A DNA stretch of 64,000 nt from Psychromonas marina (GTDB lineage: Bacteria; Pseudomonadota; Gammaproteobacteria; Enterobacterales; Psychromonadaceae): assembly GCF_030161115.1 (NCBI RefSeq), contig NZ_BSPQ01000002.1, forward strand, positions 280,318 to 344,317, given 5' to 3'. This document shows, piece by piece, positions 51,218-61,708 of the stretch. Made by a program: the position numbers and the translations under genes. Position 1 is the first letter of the stretch. Each line of letters opens with the position of its first letter. The notes under the pieces are model-generated. The model saw only the letters and a program-made list of their open reading frames with translations, was not told the DNA's origin and made no database searches.

Positions 51218-54200
51218 GTGTTTCAAGTTTATCATTCCAATCAACTTTCTCTTTTAAAAGATCTCCTTGTTGCCTTGATGCAGCAATCTCCCCTTGAAAA
51301 CCCTTTTGATAATGAAACGGTATTGGTACAAAGCCCCGGTATGGCACAATGGTTACAGCTTGAAGTTGCATCTTCCACGGGGATTGCGGCTAATATCAAT
51401 TTTCCACTACCTGCGAGTTTTATTTGGCAACAATTTATCCATATATTGCAGGATGTGCCAGAGAGCAGCCCCTTTAATAAAATGTCGATGACTTGGCATA
51501 TTATGCAGTTATTGCCGGAGTGTTTATCTGATCCTGACTTTAGTGCATTACAGCATTACCTTGAGCATGATGATGAATGCCGAAAACGTTTTCAGCTGAG
51601 TCAAAAAATAGCTGATATCTTTGACCAATATTTAGTATACCGCCCAGAGTGGATCGATAATTGGGATGAAGTTAATACCGAGGCGATGAGCAGTTGGAAC
51701 AGTGATAACCCTGAGTCGATGCCATTGTGGATTGATGATCAGCGCTGGCAAGCGAAGCTGTGGAAAAAATTAAGTGAAAAAATTGAGCTTAACTTTAGTG
51801 AACAAGGGAAAGCGTATCATCGTGCAGGTTTATATAAAGCCTTTTTAACGCAATTAGAGCAAGCTGAACGGCTTACTCATCTACCCAAACGTATCTTTGT
51901 GTTTGGTATCTCTGCACTGCCAGAATCTTACCTACAAGCGTTGCTCGGGCTTTCTAAACATTGTGATGTACATTTTTTATTGAGCAACCCGTGCCGGTAT
52001 TATTGGGCAGATATTGTGGATCCGAAACTGCTTGCGAAACGTTTTGCGCAAAACCGTCAAAAACTGATGGTGCAGCAGGGGAAAATCGCCACGCTTAAAG
52101 ACTCAAGTTGGCAAAAAGATGAAGCGCATCGAGAGTGGGCACTCAGTGAAGATGAACTTAGTGAAGTAGGTAATCCGTTGCTTGCTTCGATGGGAAAAAT
52201 GGGGCGAGACTTTCTTTTCCAACTGTATAGCCTAGAGCAGAATGAAATTGATGCGTTTGTGGATATTAATCGCGATAGCATCCTGCATCATATCCAAGCG
52301 GATATTTTAGACCTGCAAGATAGTAGTAAAGCGTTAAGCCTTACTGCCAACGAACGCATTGTGGTGGATGAAAATGATCAATCGCTGAGCTTACACCTTA
52401 GTCATAGTATTATGCGAGAGGTGGAAGTCTTGCATGATAATTTGCTAGCGATGCTCAGTGAAGATAGCGCATTGACCCCGAAAGATATCATTATCATGGT
52501 ACCGAATATCGACCAATATGCACCCTATGTGCAGGCGGTGTTTGCTAATCAAGCATTGTACAGTGGAGAGATTAGTCAGCATTCGAGTCGCTATATTCCT
52601 TTTACTATCTCCGATGTCAGTGCACAGCAAGAAAACCCAATATTGGTGAGCTTTTTACAGCTACTCAACCTTAACCAAAGTCGCTATACTCGCGAAGATG
52701 TCTTAGCGCTACTGGAAGTGCCTGCGATTTTACAGCGCTTTAACCTGACTCAACATGATTTTGTGTTATTACAAAAGTGGATCAATGAAAGTGGTATTCG
52801 TTGGGGGTTAAATGAGCACAGCAGTGAACAGTGGGATCTGCCTAAGTTATCTCAAAATAGCTGGTTATTTGGTCTCAAAAGAATGTTGCTCGGTTATGCG
52901 ATGGGTGACGACCTGTTTGCCGGTATTTCTCCCTATGATGATGTGCAGGGCTTGCAAGGGGATCTACTCGGGCGTTTTATCGATTTTATCGATACGTTGG
53001 TTACCCTTGAGAAAAACCTTAAAGAAACCTATAACGCAACACAGTGGCAAACCTTTATTTATCAGCTCGTTGATGACTTCTATCATGAGGATGATGATAA
53101 TAATGCCCTGTTCAATTTGATTCGTGAGCAAGTAGATAACCTTGTTAGCGGCACCTTAGATGCACAGTTTGATGAACCTATTTCGTTATACGTGTTACTG
53201 GAGTTTCTTGAAAACCACCTGTCAGAACAATCGAGTAGCCAACGTTTTTTAGCGGGACAAGTGAATTTCTGTACACTGATGCCGATGCGCTCAATTCCTT
53301 TTAAAGTGGTGTGTTTATTAGGCATGAACGACGGTGTTTACCCGCGTAATATCGTACCAATGGGCTTTGACCTAATGGCAGGGCATCGTAAACGTGGCGA
53401 TCGTTCTCGTCGTGAAGAGGATCGTTATCTGTTTTTAGAAGCATTGCTCTCTGCGCAAAATAAGTTATATATCAGTTATATTGGTCGCGATATCAACGAT
53501 AACAGTGAAAAAATGGCCTCAGTATTAGTCTCGGAATTGCTTAATTATTGTCAGCAAAGCTTTGTACTTGCTAAAAATGTTGATGATAGCAGCGGCTTTG
53601 CCAGTGAGTGTTTATTAAATAGCATCAGCCATTTTTATCCGATGCAAAGTTTTAGTGAAAGCTATTATTTAGGTGACGTGAGTACTTATAACCCCGTTTG
53701 GTGGCAAGCGCTACAAGCACAAACAGAAAACAGTGAAGAGGATGTGAATGCTGATAAGTTAAAAGCATTACCACTTGCCGAGCCACTTCTTGAAGTGCAG
53801 TTATTGCATCTTAAGCAGTTTTTAAAACATCCCTGTAAAACCTTTTTTAATCGTCGTTTAGAGATCTATTTTGAACTCGATGATAGTGAACAAGATAACG
53901 ATGAACCCTTCGCATTAGATAACTTACAACAGTATCACTTGAAAGGGCAGCAGTTTGAAGTCGCGCTTGAAGGACGATCTTTAGAAAGGTTGTTTAGTGA
54001 AATCAAAGCAACAGGCGAACTGCCACTTTCTGAATTTGCACCCTTAGTCTTTAATCGTGATTTGCAATCGATGCTAGATCTTGCCGATATTACTGCCGGT
54101 TATTTTGTAGGGGAAATGGCAACGGTCACGGTTGATCTGCAGTTTGGTGAAAAACGTCTATTGGGTGAGTTAACGGATCACTGCGAAAATGGTTTAGTGC

Positions 54201-54697
54201 GAATTAAAACCGGTGGTATCAAGGGTAAAGAGATATTAACACTGTGGCTTGAACACCTTTGTTACTGTATTACCCATGCAGAAAATCTTAACTCAACCTT
54301 GCTTGGGCAGGGCAACGGTATCTATTTCCAAGAGGTACCGTCCGATTATGCTTACTTGCGTTTAAGCGAGCTGATTGAATTGTATGAGTTAGGTCTACAA
54401 CAACCGTTACCTTTCTTTATTCAAAGTGGTTTTGCTTGGTGCACCATCGTTAACCTACAACAGCCGGACTGTTTTATTTTAGAAGATATCGATTTTGAAA
54501 CGCGTGCAGAAGCACAAAAAGCTGCGCTGGATATCTTTGATAATAGCCGTGGTTTTAGTGAGGGTGGTGATCCTTATATTAGTCGTGTTTACGATAATTT
54601 AGAGGATCATTGGTTAGCATTTGAAGGAATCGCCTTTAAGGTATTTAAACCCATCTTTAGCAATATCAGCACGATTGAATACAGTGAGGCGGAATAA
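51218..54697 (+). CDS. recC: Exodeoxyribonuclease V gamma subunit RecC (1159 aa)
   Basis: RecC splits the duplex and recognises Chi within RecBCD. The N-terminus (MFQVYHSNQLSLLKDLL) and the conserved LVQSPGMAQWLQLEVA and NFPLPASFIW match E. coli RecC; later segments include GMNDGVYPR and DRSRREEDRYLFLEALLSA. It is slightly longer than E. coli RecC (1122). Of two GTG candidates, 51218 has AAGG at a better distance and fits the alignment. It ends in TAATG, sharing one base with recB; the ptrA gene found between them in E. coli is missing. Confidence 0.95.
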   Translation: MFQVYHSNQLSLLKDLLVALMQQSPLENPFDNETVLVQSPGMAQWLQLEVASSTGIAANINFPLPASFIWQQFIHILQDVPESSPFNKMSMTWHIMQLLPECLSDPDFSALQHYLEHDDECRKRFQLSQKIADIFDQYLVYRPEWIDNWDEVNTEAMSSWNSDNPESMPLWIDDQRWQAKLWKKLSEKIELNFSEQGKAYHRAGLYKAFLTQLEQAERLTHLPKRIFVFGISALPESYLQALLGLSKHCDVHFLLSNPCRYYWADIVDPKLLAKRFAQNRQKLMVQQGKIATLKDSSWQKDEAHREWALSEDELSEVGNPLLASMGKMGRDFLFQLYSLEQNEIDAFVDINRDSILHHIQADILDLQDSSKALSLTANERIVVDENDQSLSLHLSHSIMREVEVLHDNLLAMLSEDSALTPKDIIIMVPNIDQYAPYVQAVFANQALYSGEISQHSSRYIPFTISDVSAQQENPILVSFLQLLNLNQSRYTREDVLALLEVPAILQRFNLTQHDFVLLQKWINESGIRWGLNEHSSEQWDLPKLSQNSWLFGLKRMLLGYAMGDDLFAGISPYDDVQGLQGDLLGRFIDFIDTLVTLEKNLKETYNATQWQTFIYQLVDDFYHEDDDNNALFNLIREQVDNLVSGTLDAQFDEPISLYVLLEFLENHLSEQSSSQRFLAGQVNFCTLMPMRSIPFKVVCLLGMNDGVYPRNIVPMGFDLMAGHRKRGDRSRREEDRYLFLEALLSAQNKLYISYIGRDINDNSEKMASVLVSELLNYCQQSFVLAKNVDDSSGFASECLLNSISHFYPMQSFSESYYLGDVSTYNPVWWQALQAQTENSEEDVNADKLKALPLAEPLLEVQLLHLKQFLKHPCKTFFNRRLEIYFELDDSEQDNDEPFALDNLQQYHLKGQQFEVALEGRSLERLFSEIKATGELPLSEFAPLVFNRDLQSMLDLADITAGYFVGEMATVTVDLQFGEKRLLGELTDHCENGLVRIKTGGIKGKEILTLWLEHLCYCITHAENLNSTLLGQGNGIYFQEVPSDYAYLRLSELIELYELGLQQPLPFFIQSGFAWCTIVNLQQPDCFILEDIDFETRAEAQKAALDIFDNSRGFSEGGDPYISRVYDNLEDHWLAFEGIAFKVFKPIFSNISTIEYSEAE

Positions 54698-57600
54698 TGG
54701 TCGATACAACAACGAGTAATATAAATATTAAGCCGCAATCTTTAGACCCATTAACCTTTCCGCTGTATGGCATGCGTTTAATTGAAGCCTCTGCGGGTAC
54801 CGGGAAAACCTATACCATTGCGAGTTTATTTATCCGCCTATTATTAGGTCACGGTAAAGAAAATAGTCACCAGAGCCCATTAACGGTCGATAAAATATTA
54901 GTAGTAACCTTTACCGAGGCGGCTACCGCTGAATTACGTAGCCGTATTCGTGAACGTATTATTACGGTACGTTTAGACTTTATGGTAGGTAAAAGTAGTG
55001 ATGGCTTTATTCAAGCCTTGATCGATCAGAGTGATGATTTAGCAATTGATATTCGCCTATTACGTTTTGCAGAACTGCAGATGGATGAAGCGGCTATCTA
55101 TACCATTCATGGTTTTTGTCAGCGTATGCTGATGCAAAATGCTTTTGAGTCGGGCTGTCTGTTTCAACAAAGCTTGCTTGAAGATGATAGCCACCTGTTA
55201 ATGCAAGCGAGCAATGATTTTTGGCGTAGCCATTTTTATGATCTTTCAACCCCATTAACCGAACTTATCTACAGTTATTGGCAGCATCCAGAGCAACTTA
55301 AAAATGAGTTACGCAGTTGGTTATCGCGTCATGATCTACAGTTCATTCCTAACATTGATGATTTTGATTTTAAAGCGAAGTATGAAAGTAGCTTAACGAT
55401 TATTGAAAAATTGAAAAATAGTTGGATTGAGTCGGAAGGTGATTATTTTGATATTATCACCCACTCCGATGTGTCGAAGCGCAGCTATACCAAGAAAAAT
55501 TTACCAAAGTGGCTTAAAGAGATCTCTGATTGGGCATTTAGAGCGGATAGCTCTTTAGACCTGCCAAAAAATTTAGTGAAGTTCTCGCAGAAAACCCTTG
55601 ATGAGAAAACACCCAAGGGTGCAACGCCGACCCATGCAATTTTTAGTGAAATAGAGAGAGTGCTTGAATTAGATCTTTCTATTAAAAATACGATTTTAGT
55701 GAAAGCGACGGAATGGGTGCGTGAAAATTTACAAAAAAATAAAAATAGCCAGAGCCTACTCGGCTTTGATGATCTGCTTATCCGCCTTGATGATGCACTG
55801 CAAGTCTCGCCTGAGAATCATTTAGCGGAACAGATAAAGGGAAGTTATCCGATTGCATTGATTGATGAGTTCCAAGATACCGACCCAATACAGTATCGCA
55901 TCTTCCAAACCATCTATCAGCACTCATCAGTTTTAGAGGATGATGCTGAAGTCTCTAATGACCCCCTTAAAGACTCTGGGCTGTTCATGATTGGGGATCC
56001 GAAACAAGCTATCTACAGTTTCCGTGGCGCCGATATTTTTACCTATATGAAAGCGCGTAAAAACGTAAGTGCACATTACAGTCTGGATTTTAACTACCGT
56101 TCATCACCAGAGATGATTAATGCGGTGAATAGCTTCTTTGAATGTTGTCCTGCACCGTTTATTTATGAAGATGATATTCCCTTTTTGCCGGTTAAAGCGC
56201 CAGATATCAAACGTAAAAAGTTGGTGACCAAAAATTTTGATGATCCGACCCAAACAGCGATGCAATTTATTCATACAGTCGGGGGCGAAAATGCAGATGG
56301 CTTTAAGCAATCGATCACGATTGCCTGTGTCAATGAGATTAAAAACCTTCTAATGCTCGCACAACAGGGAAGTGCTTATATCGAAAATACCCAAGGAGAG
56401 CAAAAAGCGATCCGTGCGAATGATATTGCAATACTAGTGCGTACTGGTAAAGAGGCAAGCCTAATTCGTAAAGCGTTGTTAGATGAAAATATCAATAGTG
56501 TTTACCTCTCTTTAAAAGAGAGCGTTTATGCGACACCACTGGCTAAAGATCTACTGTTTATTTTAAAAGCATGTTTGAATCCAGAGGACGAACGTTTATT
56601 ACGCAGCGCCATTGGTTGTAAGTTGTTTGCCCTTAGCCCAACGCAGGTGCACCAACTACTTTTTGATACCAAGCTGTGGGAGCAAAAAATAGCACAGTTT
56701 TTTGATTATCAAGCACTATGGAACAAAAGTGGTGTGCTAGTGATGCTACATAAATTGTTCAATGAGCAGGGAATCAATCAAAAACTGCTAAAAGACAGCA
56801 AAGGGGAGCGTCTATTAACAGATCTGCTGCACCTTGCGGAGTTATTACAAAAAAATAGTGTCGAGCATGATGGTGGCTTTGCGTTATTGCGCTGGTTTGC
56901 GGATCAAGTTAATCAAGCCAATGGTGATAACAGTGAACAGAAGCAGCGTCTTGAAAGTGAAAAAGATCTGATTCAGGTAAGTACGTTACATAAATCGAAA
57001 GGGCTTGAGTACGATATTGTATTTATGCCTTTTACCGGTTTGCATCAAAAGCCGCGTGATTGTTTATATCACGATCCAGAACAGCAATTTAAACTGTTTT
57101 ATGATCTACAAAATAGTCGAGCCCATTTTGAACTGACTGAAAAAGAGCAGCTAGCGGAAGATTTACGCCTTTTATACGTAGGGCTAACACGCAGTGTTTA
57201 TCGCTGTTATATCGGTATCGGTAGTTACAAAACTGGGCGAGTTAAAAATAGCCCCTTGGCAAAAAGTGCGCTGGGTTATATCTGCCTACAAAGATCAAAG
57301 GATTTACTTGCCGGTGATAGTGCTGCGTTAAATCATCATTTGGATAACATGTGTAAAAGCACTGCAAATATCTCGGTGCGTACATTACCTAACTATAATG
57401 AACAGCCCTATATTGTGCAGCAGAATGAAGTGACGCTTTGTCCTCCAACTCCTTTTACCGCCAATATTGAGCGTAACTGGTGGATAAGCAGTTACTCATC
57501 ATTATCTCGTTTTCATACTGGCAGTCATCAAACAACGATTCCGAAAGAACAGCCAAGTGATGCAGAATTGGAACAAGCATTATTGTTAAAGGCACAAAAA

Positions 57601-58332
57601 ACGCCTTTTAGTTTCCCACGAGGCGCAAAACACGGATCATTTTTACATCTACTGTTTGAGTTAATCGACTTTCAAACCGGTGAGCAAGAGCAAGATGAAA
57701 GTCTGCTCAACGCCATTATTGAAGAGCAACTCAGTAAGCATCTTTATGATGATGTTGAGCATTGGACACCAGTGTTAGCGCATTGGTTTAAACAGATATT
57801 AGCATTCCCACTGAGCGATGGATTAAGTTTAAGTAGCTTGTTACCTGCAGCTAAAAAAGTGGAGATGCAATTCTTTCTCGATATCAAACCGTTGCAAGCC
57901 TATAAGGTCAATAAACTACTAAAACAGTATGATTCACTTTCTGCGCGTGCTGGTGAATTGCAGTTCCAAACGGTGCAAGGTTACCTGAAAGGATTTATCG
58001 ATTTGACCTTTGAGTTTGAGGGTAAATATTACATCTTAGATTATAAATCTAACCATTTAGGTGATCAGCTCAGTGATTACAATCAAACTAATATCGAAAA
58101 TATGATGATCGAGCATCGTTATGATTTTCAGTACCAATTGTATACCTTAGCGCTACACCGTTTATTGCGTTCGCGGTTAGTTAATTATGATTACGAACAG
58201 CATATTGGTGGTGTCTTTTATACCTTTATTCGCGGTATGCAGGACGATCAACATTGTGGTGTCTATTTTAATAAACCCGCATTTGCCCTCATTGATGGCT
58301 TGGATAAATTGTTTAATGGGGAGGTTATCTGA
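54697..58332 (+). CDS. recB: Exodeoxyribonuclease V beta subunit RecB (1211 aa)
   Basis: The 3'-5' helicase and nuclease subunit. The UvrD-type motor has Walker A LIEASAGTGKTYTIASLFIR (about residues 28-47), VTFTEAATAELRSRIRER, LIDEFQDTDPIQYRIF and LLYVGLTRSVYRCYIG. The C-terminal nuclease domain has HGSFLHLLFE, GFIDLTFEF and YYILDYKSNHLG (catalytic Asp and Lys). Length is near E. coli RecB (1180). Both ends overlap neighbours by one base. Confidence 0.96.
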   Translation: MVDTTTSNINIKPQSLDPLTFPLYGMRLIEASAGTGKTYTIASLFIRLLLGHGKENSHQSPLTVDKILVVTFTEAATAELRSRIRERIITVRLDFMVGKSSDGFIQALIDQSDDLAIDIRLLRFAELQMDEAAIYTIHGFCQRMLMQNAFESGCLFQQSLLEDDSHLLMQASNDFWRSHFYDLSTPLTELIYSYWQHPEQLKNELRSWLSRHDLQFIPNIDDFDFKAKYESSLTIIEKLKNSWIESEGDYFDIITHSDVSKRSYTKKNLPKWLKEISDWAFRADSSLDLPKNLVKFSQKTLDEKTPKGATPTHAIFSEIERVLELDLSIKNTILVKATEWVRENLQKNKNSQSLLGFDDLLIRLDDALQVSPENHLAEQIKGSYPIALIDEFQDTDPIQYRIFQTIYQHSSVLEDDAEVSNDPLKDSGLFMIGDPKQAIYSFRGADIFTYMKARKNVSAHYSLDFNYRSSPEMINAVNSFFECCPAPFIYEDDIPFLPVKAPDIKRKKLVTKNFDDPTQTAMQFIHTVGGENADGFKQSITIACVNEIKNLLMLAQQGSAYIENTQGEQKAIRANDIAILVRTGKEASLIRKALLDENINSVYLSLKESVYATPLAKDLLFILKACLNPEDERLLRSAIGCKLFALSPTQVHQLLFDTKLWEQKIAQFFDYQALWNKSGVLVMLHKLFNEQGINQKLLKDSKGERLLTDLLHLAELLQKNSVEHDGGFALLRWFADQVNQANGDNSEQKQRLESEKDLIQVSTLHKSKGLEYDIVFMPFTGLHQKPRDCLYHDPEQQFKLFYDLQNSRAHFELTEKEQLAEDLRLLYVGLTRSVYRCYIGIGSYKTGRVKNSPLAKSALGYICLQRSKDLLAGDSAALNHHLDNMCKSTANISVRTLPNYNEQPYIVQQNEVTLCPPTPFTANIERNWWISSYSSLSRFHTGSHQTTIPKEQPSDAELEQALLLKAQKTPFSFPRGAKHGSFLHLLFELIDFQTGEQEQDESLLNAIIEEQLSKHLYDDVEHWTPVLAHWFKQILAFPLSDGLSLSSLLPAAKKVEMQFFLDIKPLQAYKVNKLLKQYDSLSARAGELQFQTVQGYLKGFIDLTFEFEGKYYILDYKSNHLGDQLSDYNQTNIENMMIEHRYDFQYQLYTLALHRLLRSRLVNYDYEQHIGGVFYTFIRGMQDDQHCGVYFNKPAFALIDGLDKLFNGEVI

Positions 58333-60425
58333 TGTTAGCTAATACAATGCCAAATAAAAGCTTGCTTGATGAGTTAAAAAGTTGGACGTCGTTAGGACTG
58401 CTACGTGCGATTGATTACCATTTTAGTGAGTTTATTAGTGAATTAGGTGCAGATAATTTAACCCTATTAAGCGCCGCTTTTTGTAGTGAATATTTAGGGC
58501 TCGGGCATATTTGTTTACCCCTTGAAGAGATCACCAAACAACTTAATGAAAAATGTATTAAAACAGAGGTCGATCTACAAGATTTCTGCGAGCGTTATGA
58601 ACTGAGCTGTTTATTACAAAATAGCCATGAGATCCATGCACAACTCAGCGCATCTAACTGTGTGGCAATAAAAGATGACGATATCAGAGCACCACTGAGC
58701 CTTGAATATGATGCGTTATATCTACGTCGTTATGCGCTATATGAGCAACTGATTGCCGATAAGTTACTGCATCAACCACAGATACTGATAACCGGGGATG
58801 TGAAAAGCGAGTTAGATAAGCTGTTTGCGACAAATTATAATTACATTTATAACGCATGGCTGGACGATAAAAATCAGTCTTTAACGCTACTTTGTGAAAA
58901 ATTTTTAGATGTTATTACACCCAATGAACTCGATTGGGGCGCGATAGAAGGTTGTTTTCAAGCAGCACAAAGTGCACAGGATCTCGTTCAACTCGACCAG
59001 ATTATTCCACAATCTAGCCGTTGTGATTGGCAAAAAGTGAGTGCAGCGTTAGCGTTAACCAGTCCCCGGTGCGTTATATCAGGTGGTCCTGGTACGGGCA
59101 AAACCACAACCGTAACTAAGCTATTAGCACTGTTAATTCAGGTGCGAGAAGATCTTAATATCAAAATGGTTGCCCCGACGGGTAAAGCTGCAGCCAGATT
59201 AACCGAGTCGATTACCAATGCGCTGCATGATTTGGATGTTACGCAGGAGATTAAAGATAAAATACCTACCCAAGCGAGTACTATTCACCGTTTGTTAGGC
59301 GTGAAGGTCAACAGTAACCATTTCCGCTTTAATGAAACGAAACGTCTTAATTTAGATCTGTTGCTGGTGGATGAAGCATCGATGGTGGATCTACCCTTGA
59401 TGGCAAAATTATTAATGGCACTACCCGAACACGCCCGCTTGATTTTGCTTGGCGATAAAGACCAACTTGCTTCCGTAGAAGCGGGGGCGGTATTGGGAGA
59501 TATTTGTGCGTTTATTAACGCGGGATACAGTTTACAAAAAGCCAAGCAACTGGTTGAAATAACGGGTTTTGATAGCTTGCTCAAGCAGGTTAATACACAT
59601 GCGGGCATGGCCGATAAACTTTGTTTATTAAGGAAGAGTTATCGCTTTGATCAATACTCGGGCATTGGCTTTTTAGCTGCTGCCATTAATCAGGGGAAAG
59701 CGAGCAGCAAACAGGTATTAGCGCTGTGTGAAAAGTTCAATGATGTCAGCCATTATGCCAACAACGAAAGCAGTCACGGTTTATTAAGCGAGATGATTGT
59801 GAAGGGGTATTCTGATTACCTCTCTAGCATTAAGCAGATTAACAGTGATAACCGTGACCTGGCAAAACAGCTTTTAAAACAGTTTAGTCAGTTTAAAATA
59901 TTGTGCGCTATTCGTGAAGGTGACTGGGGGGTAATGGGCTTAAATCAGCGTGCTGAAACGGTGTTAAATCAAGCTGGGCTGATTGAGCTTGGCGCTAATC
60001 GAGATCAGTTAGCCAACAGTTGGTACGTAGGACGTCCGGTCATGATCACGCAAAACAACTATCACCTTGGTTTGTATAACGGTGACATTGGGTTGTGTTT
60101 ATTGGATGAAAGCAATCAATTACGTGTTTATTTTCAGATGGCAGATGGCGAGATTTATGATTTTCAGCCGAGTCGTTTACCAAGTCATGAAACGGTGTAT
60201 GCAATGACCGTACATAAAAGTCAGGGGTCAGAGTTTGACCATACCGTACTTGCCTTGCCACAAAACCATGTACCAGTAGTAACACGTGAGCTTATTTATA
60301 CCGGCATTACCCGCGCTAAAAAACAGCTGACACTGTTTACCGATTTAGCATTGATGGCACGTGCAGTGAAGGATAAAACCTTACGATTTAGCCGTTTAGT
60401 AGAACGTTTAAAGGTGGAGCAGTAA
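58332..60425 (+). CDS. recD: Exodeoxyribonuclease V alpha subunit RecD (697 aa)
   Basis: The 5'-3' helicase subunit (superfamily 1B). Walker A is ISGGPGTGKTTTVTKLLALL (about residues 252-271); also seen are APTGKAAARL, LLVDEASMVDLPLM, LLGDKDQLASVEAGAVLGD and near the end AMTVHKSQGSEFDH with TGITRAKKQL. It is about 90 residues longer than E. coli RecD (608), mainly in the N-terminal part. It starts at TGATG, coupled to recB. Confidence 0.95.
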   Translation: MLANTMPNKSLLDELKSWTSLGLLRAIDYHFSEFISELGADNLTLLSAAFCSEYLGLGHICLPLEEITKQLNEKCIKTEVDLQDFCERYELSCLLQNSHEIHAQLSASNCVAIKDDDIRAPLSLEYDALYLRRYALYEQLIADKLLHQPQILITGDVKSELDKLFATNYNYIYNAWLDDKNQSLTLLCEKFLDVITPNELDWGAIEGCFQAAQSAQDLVQLDQIIPQSSRCDWQKVSAALALTSPRCVISGGPGTGKTTTVTKLLALLIQVREDLNIKMVAPTGKAAARLTESITNALHDLDVTQEIKDKIPTQASTIHRLLGVKVNSNHFRFNETKRLNLDLLLVDEASMVDLPLMAKLLMALPEHARLILLGDKDQLASVEAGAVLGDICAFINAGYSLQKAKQLVEITGFDSLLKQVNTHAGMADKLCLLRKSYRFDQYSGIGFLAAAINQGKASSKQVLALCEKFNDVSHYANNESSHGLLSEMIVKGYSDYLSSIKQINSDNRDLAKQLLKQFSQFKILCAIREGDWGVMGLNQRAETVLNQAGLIELGANRDQLANSWYVGRPVMITQNNYHLGLYNGDIGLCLLDESNQLRVYFQMADGEIYDFQPSRLPSHETVYAMTVHKSQGSEFDHTVLALPQNHVPVVTRELIYTGITRAKKQLTLFTDLALMARAVKDKTLRFSRLVERLKVEQ

Positions 60426-60426
60426 C

Positions 60427-61038
60427 ATGAATGAGATAACAACAGAGGCGCAATTACGAAAAGTGATAGGTGTCGCGAACCCAATGACGAGTAAGAAAAT
60501 TTATAATTTTTTGAATGCCCGCATGCTCGCCTTTATTGAAAAATCGCCTTTGTTAATGTTATCAACGGTGGATCAACATGGTTTTCCTACTATCTCTCCG
60601 AAGGGGGATAAACCGGGTTTTGTTAAGGTAGATCAGAAAGGGCGGTTACTGATTCCCGAATTACGTGGTAATAAGCTCGCCTTTTCACTAACTAATATTT
60701 TACAAAATCAGCAGGTTGCGCTTTATTTTATGGTACCGGGTAGTATGGAAACATTGCGTGTCCATGGAGAATGCCGACTGTTATCAGGTGAACTATTATG
60801 TAAAAAGCTAGCCTCAAATTCTCATAATGCGTTACTAGCATTGGAAATAACGGTACAAGATGCCTATTTTCATTGTGCAAAAGCGTTATTACGCAGTCAA
60901 CTTTGGGAAAGTGCAACTTGGCCTGAGCCAATCAAGGTTTCCTTTGGCAAAGAGATTGCAGAAAATAGTGGCGCTGATGAGCAATTTATCAAACAGGTAG
61001 ATGATGCGGTAGCTAGCCGATATGAGAAAGAGTTATAA
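60427..61038 (+). CDS. Pyridoxamine-5'-phosphate-oxidase-like FMN protein (203 aa)
   Basis: A split-barrel flavin-binding protein of the PNPOx-like superfamily, similar to the MSMEG_1061-type group. Seen: MLSTVDQHGFPTISPKGDKPGFVKV (in two parts, MLSTVDQHGFPTIS and PKGDKPGFVKV; about residues 44-68), RLLIPELRGNK and LYFMVPG, where FMN contacts would lie. Substrate unknown. The ATG lies one base after the recD stop, so it is cotranscribed with recCBD; a functional link to repair is not implied by sequence. Confidence 0.75.
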   Translation: MNEITTEAQLRKVIGVANPMTSKKIYNFLNARMLAFIEKSPLLMLSTVDQHGFPTISPKGDKPGFVKVDQKGRLLIPELRGNKLAFSLTNILQNQQVALYFMVPGSMETLRVHGECRLLSGELLCKKLASNSHNALLALEITVQDAYFHCAKALLRSQLWESATWPEPIKVSFGKEIAENSGADEQFIKQVDDAVASRYEKEL

Positions 61039-61088
61039 AGTATTAATAAAGCTGACAGTTTTCGACATGTTTATCCAGAGAGTGTTTT

Positions 61089-61556
61089 ATGACCCCAGCA
61101 ACAAAATTATTAAAAAAACAGAAAATTGCCTTTACCGTACACGAGTATAGCCACGATAAAAACAGTGAATCTTATGGATTAGAAGCTGCTGAAAAGCTGG
61201 GCGTCGAACATCATTTGGTATTTAAAACCTTAGTTGTTGCGCTTGATAATAGTGAGTTAGTGGTTGCCATTTTACCGGTAGCAGAAAAGCTGAGTATGAA
61301 GTTGGTAGCAAAAACATTTTCAGCCAAAAAAGCACAGATGGCCAATACGGAGGACGTTTTACGATCCACAGGTTATGTATTGGGTGGGGTTAGCCCATTA
61401 GGACAGAAAAAGCGTCTAAAAACAGTGATAAATAATAGTGCATTTGAAGCTGAGACTATTTTTGTAAGCGCTGGTAAGCGAGGTTTAGAGGTTGAATTAG
61501 CGCCCCTTGAACTGCAAAAATTATTACAGGCAAAAAACAATTATATTTGTCAGTAA
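61089..61556 (+). CDS. ybaK: Cys-tRNA(Pro) deacylase YbaK (155 aa)
   Basis: A trans-editing enzyme that removes cysteine mischarged on tRNA-Pro. The YbaK/EbsC fold shows VFKTLVVALDN with the catalytic Lys (about residue 46), VAILPVAEKLSMKLVAK, GYVLGGVSPLGQKK (GxxSP motif) and VSAGKRGLEVELAP. Length matches E. coli YbaK (159). It lies 50 bases after the PNPOx-like gene. Confidence 0.92.
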   Translation: MTPATKLLKKQKIAFTVHEYSHDKNSESYGLEAAEKLGVEHHLVFKTLVVALDNSELVVAILPVAEKLSMKLVAKTFSAKKAQMANTEDVLRSTGYVLGGVSPLGQKKRLKTVINNSAFEAETIFVSAGKRGLEVELAPLELQKLLQAKNNYICQ

Positions 61557-61708
61557 AATACGCTGTTTTTTTGATGCGTATTATTAAAAATCTATGTTAA
61601 TCTCGCGTTTTTTTATTGACGCCAATTTATATCAATGGAATTTAACCAACATAATGGTATTTCCTCAAATGAGTGGTGTTGATCTATTACCTGAAGTGAG
61701 AGCAAGCG

